From Actinomyces qiguomingii (GTDB lineage: Bacteria; Actinomycetota; Actinomycetes; Actinomycetales; Actinomycetaceae), in the NCBI RefSeq assembly GCF_004102025.1, contig NZ_CP025228.1, positions 310,001-374,000 on the forward strand: 64,000 bases of DNA. The letters are read 5' to 3'. The notes below the pieces were generated by a model that was not told the DNA's origin, searched no databases, and saw nothing but the letters and a program-made list of their open reading frames with translations. Below, piece by piece: positions 33,101 through 42,173 of the stretch. Numbering within the stretch: position 1 is the stretch's first letter; every line of letters starts with the position of its first letter. The translations under genes were made by a program, and so were the position numbers.

Positions 33101-34459
33101 CTCAACCCGCACGGCACGCTGGGGCTCGTGGCCACCAATACGGTGGCGCAGGGCGCCACCCGCGAGGTCGGGCTCGACCAGATGGTCGCCTCCGGCTTCA
33201 CCATTACCCGGGCGGTGCAGTCGCGCTCCTGGCCATCCAACAGCGCCAACCTGGAGTACGCCGCCGTTTGGGGCACCCGCGCCAAGGTCGATCCTCAGGT
33301 GCGTGCCGTTGCCAGCGGGGAGCGGGACGTGCCGGTGCCGCGGCTCAGCACCTTGCTCGAACCCGCCGGCCGCGTCGAGGGCAAGGCAGAGCGCCTTGCC
33401 GAGAACGCGGGCATTGCCTTCATTGGCTGCTATGTGCTCGGCAAGGGTTTCACCCTTGAGCCGGAGGAGGTGCAGGAGTGGATCGCGGAGGACCCGCGCA
33501 ATGCCGAGGTGCTCTTCCCGTACCTCAATGGCGAAGACCTCAACTCCCGTCCCGACTGCTCTGCCTCCCGCTGGGTGATCGACTTCAACGCGAGGAGCGA
33601 GGCAGAGGCGCGCACGTATGCTCGCCCATACGAACGACTACACAGCGTGGTAAGACCGGAACGTCAGCGCGTGCGGCCGGACGGTACTTACGTGCTTCGT
33701 AAGCCGCTTCCCAATAGATGGTGGCAATATGCAGACAAGCGACCCGCCATGCGGGAGGCAATTTCCGGGATCGACGAGGTGCTTGTCATTGCTCAAACGA
33801 GCAATGCGATAATGCCGGTTAGAATTCCAAATAATTGCGTCTTGTCGCATATGCTCGTGGTTTTCGCGGAGTGTTCGTACAGTGCGCAGGCGACGCTGTC
33901 ATCATCGCTGCACCAATACTGGGCAGTTCAGAATGGCTCCACGTTGGGCATTGGAATCCGTTATATCCCAACCACTGTTTTCTTGACCTTCCCTCGCCCC
34001 GAGGCCACGCCCGAACTCGATGCCATTGGTCGCACGCTGGATGCCGAGCGGCGGGAGATCATGCTGCGGCGGCAGCTGGGCCTGACCAAGTTGTACAACC
34101 TGGTTAACGATCCCGAGCTGGCAGCCGGGCAGGACCCGGACGTGGACCGCATGCGCGCCATCCACGTGGAACTCGACGCGGCCGTCGCGGCCGCCTACGG
34201 CTGGGACGACCTCGACCTCACCCACGGCTTCCACACCTACCGCCAGATGACTCGCTGGACCATCCCGCCGGCCACCCGCGTCGAAGTCCTCGACCGACTC
34301 CTGGAGGAGAACCACCGCCGCGCCGCCGCCGAGGCCGCTGCCAAACCAGCCCAGCCCGGCAAACGCCCCCGGTCCGCTAACGCCGCCGGGTCCATTGCCC
34401 CCACCGCCCGCACCCGCCGCGGCCGCAAGCCCACCGCCGGACAGGAGGAGATGTTCTAA
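30116..34459 (+). CDS. drmMI: DISARM class 1 adenine-specific DNA methyltransferase DrmMI
   Basis: This 1447-residue protein contains a gamma-type N6-adenine methyltransferase core: SAM-binding DIACGSGAFLVAAARYLARR (from residue 676) and the catalytic NPPF motif in AIVGNPPFLGGKKL (residues 949-952). The N-terminal 600 residues and the C-terminal target-recognition region flank it, as in the large class 1 DISARM methylases. It marks host DNA as self. It overlaps drmD by 4 bp upstream and drmA by 1 bp downstream, so the operon is translationally coupled. Taken alone it resembles Eco57I/BREX-type methylases; the neighbouring drmA, drmB and drmC settle the call. GC dips around 33600-33970 relative to the rest, inside the specificity region, a usual sign of exchange of that domain. 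Confidence 0.9.
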   Translation: MSRNTTRGGRTSRRSAGAPAGGARAGRGGGSRRGARSAAQMHRDWLELVDTEGPFLSVPVMTRLYPQGVPPLEDDRKEVLRRAKPAFDAAWDAWDRARDRQAALPEYRAARDAWVRTVLTEVIGWSGYYTAAADRPALVEAHRVRSDGGAVTVAPSGALLREAGDAAGTGRGAMTAGDAAGTTGTAVGALVLVVDPVASLREVCDDGWATSPVDRMDAMLRAPESTCSIGVVTDGRWWALVSAPRGATTASGVVDAQTWIEEPATRDAFLTLLGVQRLLGGRTEERLPRLFADSVLAAEEITEALGTQVRRAVELVVSAVSRSAADAVRQGRPDPLPADAHEVYEGVVTVMMRVVFLLFAEERGLLPTQDLYRSGYGLSRVLDELDERAREEGEESLDGTYFVWHRLLATSGALFGGATWEDVRMPAYGGSLFDPDRFGFLTATGPDGALMVRVSDRVMLEVLRSVQVAHTGGEAQRVSFRDIDVEQIGYIYEGLLGYSCRRSDQVVLGLLGRNGEEPEVPLTVLEDLAETHGDDADLAAAILAWIKADQPSAQPRTKPALAKALAAGDAMEDAERALLAVTRDAGLRGRLRPWVGAIRRDLRGRPVVILPGELLVVETPSRRDAGAHYTPRSLAEDVVAHALAPLVYNPGPHQSEDRSQWRLIASDAILRLRVADIACGSGAFLVAAARYLARRLVEAWEQEGTTSPDKSPEQIERHALRQVVAHCLYGVDINLMAVEMCKLSMWLVSLDRNLPFSFVDDKVFVGNSLLGITDLEQLRALHIDPAAARKDRLFDLDAAGRMLPELDVDAILAEVTGRRHQLASEVNDTDPARSTTTKLRQQSANEKQLATLTCLADAVIASGLDPDVAGKPGRRRDDAYQRLAAAASAAFPPGGDGDPAGLEAIPERGLTPTVATDYDRWRCLHWPLAFPEVFSETPARGGFDAIVGNPPFLGGKKLTGSMGENLREWFVHVLADGNRGSADLVAYFFLRAHALLNPHGTLGLVATNTVAQGATREVGLDQMVASGFTITRAVQSRSWPSNSANLEYAAVWGTRAKVDPQVRAVASGERDVPVPRLSTLLEPAGRVEGKAERLAENAGIAFIGCYVLGKGFTLEPEEVQEWIAEDPRNAEVLFPYLNGEDLNSRPDCSASRWVIDFNARSEAEARTYARPYERLHSVVRPERQRVRPDGTYVLRKPLPNRWWQYADKRPAMREAISGIDEVLVIAQTSNAIMPVRIPNNCVLSHMLVVFAECSYSAQATLSSSLHQYWAVQNGSTLGIGIRYIPTTVFLTFPRPEATPELDAIGRTLDAERREIMLRRQLGLTKLYNLVNDPELAAGQDPDVDRMRAIHVELDAAVAAAYGWDDLDLTHGFHTYRQMTRWTIPPATRVEVLDRLLEENHRRAAAEAAAKPAQPGKRPRSANAAGSIAPTARTRRGRKPTAGQEEMF

Positions 34460-37400
34460 TGCCCGAGCCAACAAACTCACCCCGGCAGGAGTACCGCGCA
34501 CCCCACGGCGTCGCCACCAGGGCCGTAAACACCGAGGCCACCGACACCGTCGAAGCAGCCTCTCCCGGCGCCTCGCCTCACGCAGCTTCTCCCGGCTCTA
34601 ACGGCCCCCGGCGCCCAGACGGCCCGGTCTACGAGCCGGTGGAGCCCTACGGCTCCGGCTCCTGGGCGGCCCGCGAGAACCTCACCGACATCCTGCGCCG
34701 CCAACTACTCGGCCCCATCGGCGGCGATGACGAACTATTGCCCGTCGCGCCGGACGGCCGCTACCTCATCGGCCGCATCGCCCCCACCCGCCTGGACGAC
34801 ACTGGCGAGCAGGCCACCGAGCCGCCCACCAGCGAGGCCGCCGACCTCACCTCAGACACAGGTCCCGACGCCGACCCGGATGCCGGGGCCTCCACCACTT
34901 ACCTGGGGGACGACCTCGACGCCCGCGCCTCCACCGGCGTACCGGTATCCAGCGTCGACGAGTCCAGCCCGGACGGGGACGAGGACACCGGCGGCGACCG
35001 CGACGACGAGCCCGTGCGCCGCGGCCTCATGATCCCCGCCTCCATGGGCCTGCGCTTCCAGGTCCCCGCCGACCTGGAAGCCGTCACGGTACACGCCTCC
35101 TGGGGCGTCTACCACCCCGAAAAGACCGGCCGTACCCTCCCCTCCGGCGGCGAGGAGCGCCACTTCCGCCGCACCGACATCTCCATTCCCGTGCGCGTCC
35201 CCCTCCGCCAGGGCGACGGCGCCAACACCGACTACCCGCTGCAGGATCAGGTGACCCTGCGCGTCGACACCCACCTGGACACCACCACGCATCGGCGCCT
35301 GGTGGAGATCGCCCTGTGCAACGACCGCGAGACCCTACGTCGCATCCCCGTCGACGCCTGGCTCTTCCAGACCCGCCTCGACGTCACCCCCGCCGGCGCC
35401 GCCGAGGGGAAGGCAGTCTTCCTGCCCGTCCACGACGCCAACGAGGACCCCCACCTGCCCGACGACCCCGAGGAGGCCCGCCTCGAACTGCAGTACCGGG
35501 ACCGGCTCGAATTCGCCGTCGGCCGCACCTGCTCCGCCGACTGGACCGTCGCCCCCGGCGCGCGCCGCGCCACCCACGTGTGCACCGAGTGGATCCCCAC
35601 CGCCGAGACCCCACAGACCCGGGCCGCCGACGTGCCCGGGGCCATGCTGGACATGCAGGCCCTCGCCGTCGCCACCCCCGCCGAACTGGAGGCCGGCCTG
35701 CGGCCCATCGTCACCGCCTACACGGGCTGGCTCGACGAACAGCAAGCACGCATCCCCGCCCTACCAACCCATCTGCGTGAGACCGCCGCCGAGGTGGTCG
35801 CCGAGGCCCGGCAGGTGCGCGACCAGCTCGCCGACGGCGTCGACTTCCTCCTGGCCGACCCCGAGGCCCGCCGCTGCTTCGCCTTCATGAACCGGGTCAT
35901 GGCCGACCAGCGCGTGCACTCCCAGATCGCCGCCGCGCGCCAGAAGGACCCCAGCCTCACCCCCGCCCAGGCCGAGCAGCAGGTGCGCGGAGGCGACCAC
36001 CCGCACCACTGGCGCGTCTTCCAGCTCGCCTTCGTGCTCATGCAGATCCGCGCCCTGACGGACCCCACCACCCCGCGCCGCTCGGGGGCGGACCGGGCGA
36101 AGGTGGAGCTGCTGTTCTTCCCCACCGGCGGCGGCAAGACCGAGGCCTACCTGGGGCTGGCCGCCTACGCCTTCGCCATCCGCCGCCGCCAAGGGCGCGT
36201 CACCGGCCCCGACGGCGCGCTCGACGGCTCCGCCGGCGTCACCGTGCTCATGCGCTACACCCTGCGGCTGCTCACCTCCCAGCAGTTCCAGCGCGCCACC
36301 ACCCTCGTGTGCGCCGCCGAACTTGCTCGCCGCGACGACCCCGCCACCTGGGGTGCGGAGCCCTTCCGCATCGGGCTGTGGGTCGGCACCGCGGTCTCTC
36401 CCAAGCGGGTGGAGGAGGCCGCCAAGGAACTCACCCGGCTGCGCAGCCAGCACGCCGGCGCCGGCTACCGCTTCTCCGCCCTGCAGCTGGGCCACTGCCC
36501 CTGGTGCGGGCGGCCACTCGGCCACAAGGATGTCGAAGTCGACGAGGCGCGCGGCCGCGTCCTCGTGCGCTGCCCCGACGAGTTCGGCGAGTGCCCCTTC
36601 TCCCCGGGCGGCCAGGTGGACGAGGGCATCCCGGTGCTCACCACCGACGAGGAGATCTACCGGCTGGTGCCCGCCTTCGTGATCGCCACCGTGGACAAGT
36701 TCGCCCGGTTGGCTCGCGAGGGACAGGCCGCCTCCCTGTTCGGGCGCGTCGCCCGCTACTGCGACCGCCACGGCTACGTGCCCGCACTCGACGACGCCGG
36801 CAACAGCGACTACCCCGGCTGCGCGGTCAAGGAGTCCCACCCCACCAAGGGCAGCCTGCCCGCCGCCCGGGTGCGCCCGGCCACCCGGCTGCGCCCGCCG
36901 GACCTGGTCATCCAGGACGAGCTGCACCTGATCACCGGGGCGCTGGGCACCACCGTGGGGCTCTTCGAGGTCGCCGTCGACGCCCTGACCACCTGGCGCA
37001 TGTACGACCCCGACGGCGCACCGCACGAGGTCAGGCCCCTCATCGTCGCCTCCTCGGCCACCGTGCGCCGCGCCGCCGACCAGGTGCGCGCACTCTACGG
37101 GCGCGGCACCACCGTCTTCCCGCCGCAGGTCCTCGACGCCGCCGACACCTTCTTCTCCAAGGAGACCCCGCCCAGCCCAGAGAACCCAGGACGCCGCTAC
37201 GTGGGGCTGTCGGCCACCGGCGTGCGCCTGACCAACGCCGAGATCCAGATCGCCCAGGTCCTCATGGCCGGCGGCCAGCTGCTGCTCGATGAGGGCGGGG
37301 AGGAGGCCGACCCCTACATGACGCTCGTCGGCTACTTCTCCGCCACCCGTGAACTGGCCGGCATGGCCCGCTACATGCAGGACGACATCCAGACCGCCCT

Positions 37401-38466
37401 GGCCAAGGGCATTCGTGGCTCCGGGCTGCCGCGGCGCACGGGAACGGCATACGGGGCACTCAACCTAGGTGAGCTCACCAGTCGCATCGCCTCCACTGAG
37501 ATCACCAGCACCCTGGATGAGATGGCCGTGGGCTTCGACCCCGCCGTCGACTCCACCCGGGCGCGCGCCCAGTACCGGGAGGCCAGGGCCGCCGTCGCTG
37601 CTGGCAAAACCGCGCCGACCCCGCGCCCGCACAACCCCTTCGACGCCGTGCTGGCCACCTCCATGCTGCAGGTGGGCGTGGACGTCACCCGGCTGGGCCT
37701 GATGCTGATCGTCGGCCAGCCCAAGAACACCGCCGAGTACATTCAGGCCTCCTCCCGCGTCGGCCGCGACGCCGGGCGGCCCGGCCTGGTGGTCACCGTC
37801 GGCAACTGGGCCCGCCCTCGCGACCTGGCCCACTACGAGCAGTTCCGCCACTTCCACGAGACCTTCTACCGGCGCGTGGAGCCCCTGTCCGTCACCCCCT
37901 TCTCCGTCACCTCTCTGGAGCGGGGGCTCGACGGCGTGCTCGTTGCCAGCGCCCGTGTGCTGCAGGCCGCCGTGACCGAAGGCAGCTTGAACCCCGAGCG
38001 GGGTGCCGGGAACGCGCCCCGGCAGCGGGAGGTACTGGAGCAGGTGGCCCACGCCGTCGTCGCCCGCATTGAGAACTCAGCGGCCGGGGACGCGGCCACC
38101 CGCTACGCCCGCCACCGGCTCCAGGGGCGTATCGACGCCTGGGTGAGGCGGGCCGAACAGACGTTGGGCGACGGCAGGTCCCTCAACTACGAGCGGGTGA
38201 ATGACCCCGCCAAGCAGGCGGCACTCATCATGGGGCCCGAAGCGGGCGCGGCCCGCACCGTGGGCGGGGGCGGGCCGGTGCTCGTCGTCGCCAACTCCAT
38301 GCGTGAGGTGCAGCCCGAGATCAACCTGCTCGTCTCGCCCGACCCGCAGCGTCTTGCCTGGAAGCCGCCTGAGGGCGCCCCCGCCTGGCAGGCGCAGGAG
38401 CCCGGCGCTGACGCAGACCGCGATGACAGTGACGAGTCGAGCCCGAGCGCAGGGGAGGAAGCATGA
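34459..38466 (+). CDS. drmA: DISARM helicase-domain protein DrmA
   Basis: This 1335-residue protein has a central helicase domain: Walker A-like FFPTGGGKTEAYLGLAAYAF (PTGGGKT at 555-561), IQDELHLITGALGTT (DELH at 820-823), ASSATVRRAADQV, then VGVDVTRLGLMLIVGQPKN and QASSRVGRDAGRPGLVV. Cysteines in CPWCGRPLGHKD and the following segment suggest a zinc site. DrmA and DrmB form the core complex of all DISARM types and load on incoming phage DNA. The N-terminal 200 residues are Asp/Pro/Thr-rich and probably flexible. TAATG couples it to drmMI and ATGA couples it to drmB. Confidence 0.92.
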   Translation: MPEPTNSPRQEYRAPHGVATRAVNTEATDTVEAASPGASPHAASPGSNGPRRPDGPVYEPVEPYGSGSWAARENLTDILRRQLLGPIGGDDELLPVAPDGRYLIGRIAPTRLDDTGEQATEPPTSEAADLTSDTGPDADPDAGASTTYLGDDLDARASTGVPVSSVDESSPDGDEDTGGDRDDEPVRRGLMIPASMGLRFQVPADLEAVTVHASWGVYHPEKTGRTLPSGGEERHFRRTDISIPVRVPLRQGDGANTDYPLQDQVTLRVDTHLDTTTHRRLVEIALCNDRETLRRIPVDAWLFQTRLDVTPAGAAEGKAVFLPVHDANEDPHLPDDPEEARLELQYRDRLEFAVGRTCSADWTVAPGARRATHVCTEWIPTAETPQTRAADVPGAMLDMQALAVATPAELEAGLRPIVTAYTGWLDEQQARIPALPTHLRETAAEVVAEARQVRDQLADGVDFLLADPEARRCFAFMNRVMADQRVHSQIAAARQKDPSLTPAQAEQQVRGGDHPHHWRVFQLAFVLMQIRALTDPTTPRRSGADRAKVELLFFPTGGGKTEAYLGLAAYAFAIRRRQGRVTGPDGALDGSAGVTVLMRYTLRLLTSQQFQRATTLVCAAELARRDDPATWGAEPFRIGLWVGTAVSPKRVEEAAKELTRLRSQHAGAGYRFSALQLGHCPWCGRPLGHKDVEVDEARGRVLVRCPDEFGECPFSPGGQVDEGIPVLTTDEEIYRLVPAFVIATVDKFARLAREGQAASLFGRVARYCDRHGYVPALDDAGNSDYPGCAVKESHPTKGSLPAARVRPATRLRPPDLVIQDELHLITGALGTTVGLFEVAVDALTTWRMYDPDGAPHEVRPLIVASSATVRRAADQVRALYGRGTTVFPPQVLDAADTFFSKETPPSPENPGRRYVGLSATGVRLTNAEIQIAQVLMAGGQLLLDEGGEEADPYMTLVGYFSATRELAGMARYMQDDIQTALAKGIRGSGLPRRTGTAYGALNLGELTSRIASTEITSTLDEMAVGFDPAVDSTRARAQYREARAAVAAGKTAPTPRPHNPFDAVLATSMLQVGVDVTRLGLMLIVGQPKNTAEYIQASSRVGRDAGRPGLVVTVGNWARPRDLAHYEQFRHFHETFYRRVEPLSVTPFSVTSLERGLDGVLVASARVLQAAVTEGSLNPERGAGNAPRQREVLEQVAHAVVARIENSAAGDAATRYARHRLQGRIDAWVRRAEQTLGDGRSLNYERVNDPAKQAALIMGPEAGAARTVGGGGPVLVVANSMREVQPEINLLVSPDPQRLAWKPPEGAPAWQAQEPGADADRDDSDESSPSAGEEA

Positions 38467-40556
38467 GCACCAGTGAACTGATCGCCGTCGGCGGCGGCAC
38501 CAGCCCCCTCGACGACGCCGAAGCGCTCGCCGAGAAACTGAGGCGGAAGAACTTCGCCAAGGTCGGCTCCGCCCGGCCCTCCAGCCTGCTGTACACCTAC
38601 GGGCCGGGCGCCATCATCGACCTGCCCCACTTCACCATCATGCCCAGCGGCCTGGACGACTGGGAGCGCATCTGGGCCCGCAGACAGGGGACGGTGCCGG
38701 AAATTCATGCGCCCCGGCTACTGGAGAGCGTGCAACTGCAACTCGGCCCGCAGGTGACCGAGCTGCGGCCCTTCCCCCACCAGCCGACCGAGAACGCCTT
38801 CTCCCGGGAGGGCAGCGACCTGGGCGTGCCCGCGCGCATCTTCCCGCAGTGGCTGCGCTGCACCGGCTGCGACCTGCTGGCCCCGCTCACGACCTTCGTC
38901 GTCGACCCCCGCGGCTACGCAAACACACACCCCTACCGGCCCGACGAGGCGGTTGTGCAGCATGTCGGCTGCCCGGGGAGGGTGGTGAAGACCGGCCGCG
39001 GGACTCGGGGCAAGGCGGGCGGGACCCGCAGGAACCGCACCAGCCCATGCGTGCCCGCCCGCTACCTGCTGGCCTGCCCCGACGGCCACCTGGACGAGTT
39101 CCCCTACGACTGGTGGGTGCACCAGGGCGGCAGATGCCCCAAGGCCGCGGTGCCGGTGCTGGAGATGACCGACACCGGCGCCGCCCGCGGCGCCAGCGCC
39201 ACCGTGAAGTGCCGCTCATGCGGGGCGCGGCGTCCCATGAACCAGGCTCAGGGCGAGGTGGGTCGCACCCACCTGCCCAAGTGCCGTGGCCGCCTGCCGC
39301 ACCTGGACGCCTTCGTCAAGGGCGGCTGCGAGCAGGAGACGCGGCTGATGCTGGTGGGCGCCTCGAACCTCTGGTTCCCCGTCACCCAGTCGATCGTCGA
39401 CATGCCCCGCCTCGACCCGGCTGCCCAGCTGAAGGATGACGCGAACCAGCTCCGGGCTGCGTTGGGGGAGGACCTTGCCGCTGTCAGCGGCAACCTGACA
39501 GTGCTGCGCATTGCGCTCAAGCAGAATCCCTCAACCGGGCGGCTGGTGGAGCTTGACGACGCGGCGCTCGGCGACGTGGTCGCCGCCGCGCTGGGGCCGC
39601 CGGAGTCCGAGGCGGAGCGGGAGGAGCGCCGTCGCCGGTGGAGCCCCACCGAACTGCTGGTGCCGGAATGGCGCTACCTGGAGCAGGACCCGCCCGAGGA
39701 GCGGCACGCCGATGAGCACAGTGGCCTGACCGTTTCCCCGCGGGCCGTGCCTGCAGGCGCGGGCGGCCCGGTTCCTGGTGTGGGGCGGGTGCTCGCCGTC
39801 GACCGGCTCCGCAAGGTCAACGCACTGCTGGGCTTCACTCGCATTGACGACTTCGACCGCATCGACGACTCCGGCTCCCGGCTGGTGCCGCTGTGCCGCG
39901 GCGGGCGCCCGGCCTGGGTACCCGCCACCGAGGACCGCGGCGAGGGCGTGTTCCTGCAACTGGATGAGGCGCGGGTTTCCTCCTGGGAGCAGCGGGTGGA
40001 GGCCAGTGAGCTGTGGGAGCGGTACGTGGCCGCGCACAAGCGCAACTTCGAGCGCCGCTACTCCGAGACCGCCAAGGAGATGGACCACCTGGAGCGTATG
40101 CACCCGGCCCGCTACTGGCTGGTGCACACGCTCGCGCACGCGCTCATGCGGCAGATGGCCATGCGTTCTGGCTACGGGGCCGCCAGCCTCAGCGAGCGCC
40201 TGTACGCCTGGAAGGCCGAGGGTGAGAGACCCGCCGCCGCAGGCATGCTCATCACCACCACGGCATCCGACTCTGACGGCACGCTCGGCGGTCTGGTGGC
40301 GTTGAGTGCCCCAGCGCGTCTGGGTGAGATTCTCGACGCCGCCCTGCGCGGGCTCATGCGCTGCTCCTCCGATCCGGTGTGCGCCAGGCGCGTGCCGGAG
40401 GACCCCGAGGACTTCCTGCACGGTGCCGCCTGCCACTGCTGCGTCATGGCCTCGGAGACCTCCTGCGAACGAGCCAACCGCTTCCTCGACCGCCGCTTGG
40501 TGGTGCCGCTGCCCGGGGCTTGGCGTGAGCTGGCCTTCTTCAAGGACCCGCGGTGA
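38463..40556 (+). CDS. drmB: DISARM DUF1998 protein DrmB
   Basis: This 697-residue protein opens with SARPSSLLYTYGPGAIIDLP, the conserved start of DrmB. Cysteine pairs that probably bind zinc follow (CTGCDLLAP, CRSCGARRP). The C-terminal DUF1998 domain has HTLAHALMRQMAMRSGYGAA and the terminal CHCCVMASETSCERANRFLD. DrmB partners DrmA; both are needed for phage restriction in studied systems. It overlaps drmA upstream (ATGA) and drmC downstream (GTGA). Every hallmark residue block seems intact. Confidence 0.93.
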   Translation: MSTSELIAVGGGTSPLDDAEALAEKLRRKNFAKVGSARPSSLLYTYGPGAIIDLPHFTIMPSGLDDWERIWARRQGTVPEIHAPRLLESVQLQLGPQVTELRPFPHQPTENAFSREGSDLGVPARIFPQWLRCTGCDLLAPLTTFVVDPRGYANTHPYRPDEAVVQHVGCPGRVVKTGRGTRGKAGGTRRNRTSPCVPARYLLACPDGHLDEFPYDWWVHQGGRCPKAAVPVLEMTDTGAARGASATVKCRSCGARRPMNQAQGEVGRTHLPKCRGRLPHLDAFVKGGCEQETRLMLVGASNLWFPVTQSIVDMPRLDPAAQLKDDANQLRAALGEDLAAVSGNLTVLRIALKQNPSTGRLVELDDAALGDVVAAALGPPESEAEREERRRRWSPTELLVPEWRYLEQDPPEERHADEHSGLTVSPRAVPAGAGGPVPGVGRVLAVDRLRKVNALLGFTRIDDFDRIDDSGSRLVPLCRGGRPAWVPATEDRGEGVFLQLDEARVSSWEQRVEASELWERYVAAHKRNFERRYSETAKEMDHLERMHPARYWLVHTLAHALMRQMAMRSGYGAASLSERLYAWKAEGERPAAAGMLITTTASDSDGTLGGLVALSAPARLGEILDAALRGLMRCSSDPVCARRVPEDPEDFLHGAACHCCVMASETSCERANRFLDRRLVVPLPGAWRELAFFKDPR

Positions 40557-41356
40557 GCGGTGCCGGTGCCGACGGGAGCGGCGGGGACCCTGGGCAGGAG
40601 GGTGAGGCGACCCGGCGCGACGCCGTCGTCGACCTCGGGGCGGCACTCAGTGGGGTGGAGGCCCGCGCCGTCGCTGCCAGTGTGGAGGCGGGGGAGACCC
40701 TGACACAGGCGCTTGGGGCCGTGGAGGCCTCGCATCGGCGTCGAGTGCGGGAGCTGATGGGGAGGGCCGGGCTGGGCACGTTGGAGCGGGAGCGGACCGT
40801 GGCAGTGCTGCGCGCCATCGAGGGTGCACTGGCACGCCCTACCTCTGTCGCCCCGGTGTGGACGGTTCCCGGCGGGGCCGGAGCCCTTGGGGTGACCGGG
40901 CACCTGACCGGGCTCATCCACGAGCTGGTGACGCGGGCGTACAGCTCGGTTACCTGCTCCACCTACAACATTGCGCGTTCCTCGGCGTTGTGGGAGGCAC
41001 TGAAGGAGGTGGCAACGCGGCCCGAGGTGAGTGTGCGGCTATACCTGGACACCGACGTCGCCGACGCCGAGCCCAAGCCCTGGGCGCCCACCACCGCGCA
41101 GGTCGCTCGTGAACTCAGGGGTGCCATTGTGATGCGTACGCGGGCCGGTGAGGACGGGAAGCGGCCGCGCAATCACGCCAAGTTCGTGGTGGTGGATCAC
41201 CAGATCGTGGTGGTCACGAGCGCGAATGTGTCCCGCAGTGCGGAGGAACAGAACGTCGAACTCGGGCTGCGCCTGGACGAGCCGCTGCTCGCCCGCGCCA
41301 TCGAGGACCAGATGCGCGCCCTGGAGCCGCAGGTGTATGAACGGGTGGGCGGTTAA
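40553..41356 (+). CDS. drmC: DISARM phospholipase D-like protein DrmC
   Basis: This 267-residue protein has a single PLD-type HKD motif: NHAKFVVVDHQIVVVTSANV, with H208, K210 and D215, and SANVSRSAEEQNVELGL completing it. DrmC is the nuclease-like accessory of DISARM and is dispensable in some systems. The protein ends abruptly at VYERVGG. A duplicated copy of this 3' end at 42172-42360 continues past the same point with AEWDGVREPLW before stopping, so the present stop probably results from a rearrangement that trimmed about 11 residues. The GTG start overlaps the drmB stop. Confidence 0.9.
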   Translation: MSGAGADGSGGDPGQEGEATRRDAVVDLGAALSGVEARAVAASVEAGETLTQALGAVEASHRRRVRELMGRAGLGTLERERTVAVLRAIEGALARPTSVAPVWTVPGGAGALGVTGHLTGLIHELVTRAYSSVTCSTYNIARSSALWEALKEVATRPEVSVRLYLDTDVADAEPKPWAPTTAQVARELRGAIVMRTRAGEDGKRPRNHAKFVVVDHQIVVVTSANVSRSAEEQNVELGLRLDEPLLARAIEDQMRALEPQVYERVGG

Positions 41357-41372
41357 GGCATCGTGATCGCGA

Positions 41373-41395
41373 CTCAGACGCAATTAGCGTCTGAG
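41373..41395. promoter_or_regulatory. Perfect inverted repeat between drmC and the DUF3800-like gene
   Basis: CTCAGACGC and GCGTCTGAG are perfect 9-bp arms around AATTA. No T-run follows. The repeat lies 17 bp after the drmC stop and just ahead of TACTAT (41404-41409), itself 6 bp before the ATG of the next gene. It could be the DISARM operon terminator or an operator for the next gene, which then has its own leaderless promoter. Confidence 0.5.
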
Positions 41396-41415
41396 GGTCT
41401 GGCTACTATTTGCCC

Positions 41416-41988
41416 ATGGCGCAGGTGGCGTACGGCGATGAGAGCGTCCGCAGAAGAGGCGTGCGGGAGCCAACATATCTCTTGGGTGCTTATATTCGTG
41501 ATGATTCCGCCCCCGACCTTGCCTCTGAATTGATGGCTCTCGTGCGGGGAAGGAAACTGCACTGGCGAGACTCCATTCCTCGAGTTCAGGAGGAGGCGTG
41601 CCGCATAATCAGTTCCCACGGAGGAGGTCACTTGATTGTCGCGGCGCGTCCCCTCGCTGAGGGTGTACGTGAAGAGTCGGCGCGTCAACAAGCGCTTATG
41701 ACGCTGATGACCATATTGTCGGTCGACTACGGCGTCGACGAACTGGTCCTGGAGCGTCGGCAGCAGAAGCAAGATGATAAAGACCGGGCGGTTTTCGCTG
41801 TTGCCCGGAAGAGTGGGATGGTTAGCGCTGACTTCAAACTTCGTCACGAGTATGGGGCCCAACAACCCATGCTGTGGGTGCCGGATCAGGTTCTGGGAGC
41901 TTACGGCGATGCCTGCATGGGCAAAACTACGGCTTGGACGCTGCTTGAACCACACGTGCGAATCGAGACGATTCATCCCAAGAGATAG
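41416..41988 (+). CDS. DUF3800-like protein adjacent to DISARM
   Basis: This 190-residue protein starts MAQVAYGDESVRRRGVREPT followed by YLLGAYIRDD. The N-terminal YGDES and the late LWVPDQVLGAYGDACMG match the layout of DUF3800, an RNase H-fold family with Asp/Glu metal ligands (here D8 and E9, with D161 a candidate partner). Such proteins occur often in defence islands, but no activity is established for this one. It has its own putative promoter. It sits between drmC and a duplicated fragment of drmC, so it appears to be cargo placed at the end of the DISARM operon. Codon use is less GC-biased than in drm genes. The family call is moderate. Confidence 0.6.
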   Translation: MAQVAYGDESVRRRGVREPTYLLGAYIRDDSAPDLASELMALVRGRKLHWRDSIPRVQEEACRIISSHGGGHLIVAARPLAEGVREESARQQALMTLMTILSVDYGVDELVLERRQQKQDDKDRAVFAVARKSGMVSADFKLRHEYGAQQPMLWVPDQVLGAYGDACMGKTTAWTLLEPHVRIETIHPKR

Positions 41989-42099
41989 CGCGAACGCCGG
42001 GCCCTATGACCTCACAGGTGCACCGGCGTTTACTTCCTGTCCGCACCTTGATGCGGCGGCAGCCCCAGTTTGCCACCCCCTCCCTGAAGGGTCAACCCT

Positions 42100-42173
42100 G
42101 CGACGAGACTCATCTCAGGTGCCCGCGAAAGTGCATCGGTGCCTCATCTAGGTGCTGCCTGCGAGAGTCGCGG
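42100..42173. repeat. 74-bp intergenic repeat, copy B
   Basis: It has the same length as the copy at 10855-10928 and the same leading 19 bases (GCGACGAGACTCATCTCAG). It ends exactly where the duplicated drmC fragment begins, so it marks a rearrangement junction. Confidence 0.6.

Noticed and set aside
30116..34459. Stand-alone Eco57I-type restriction-modification enzyme
   Set aside because: The overlapping drmD, drmA, drmB and drmC genes identify it as the DISARM class 1 methylase.
41373..41395. Classical Rho-independent terminator after drmC
   Set aside because: The stem is perfect but no T-run follows, and a promoter-like box lies directly downstream; it is listed as a regulatory inverted repeat instead.
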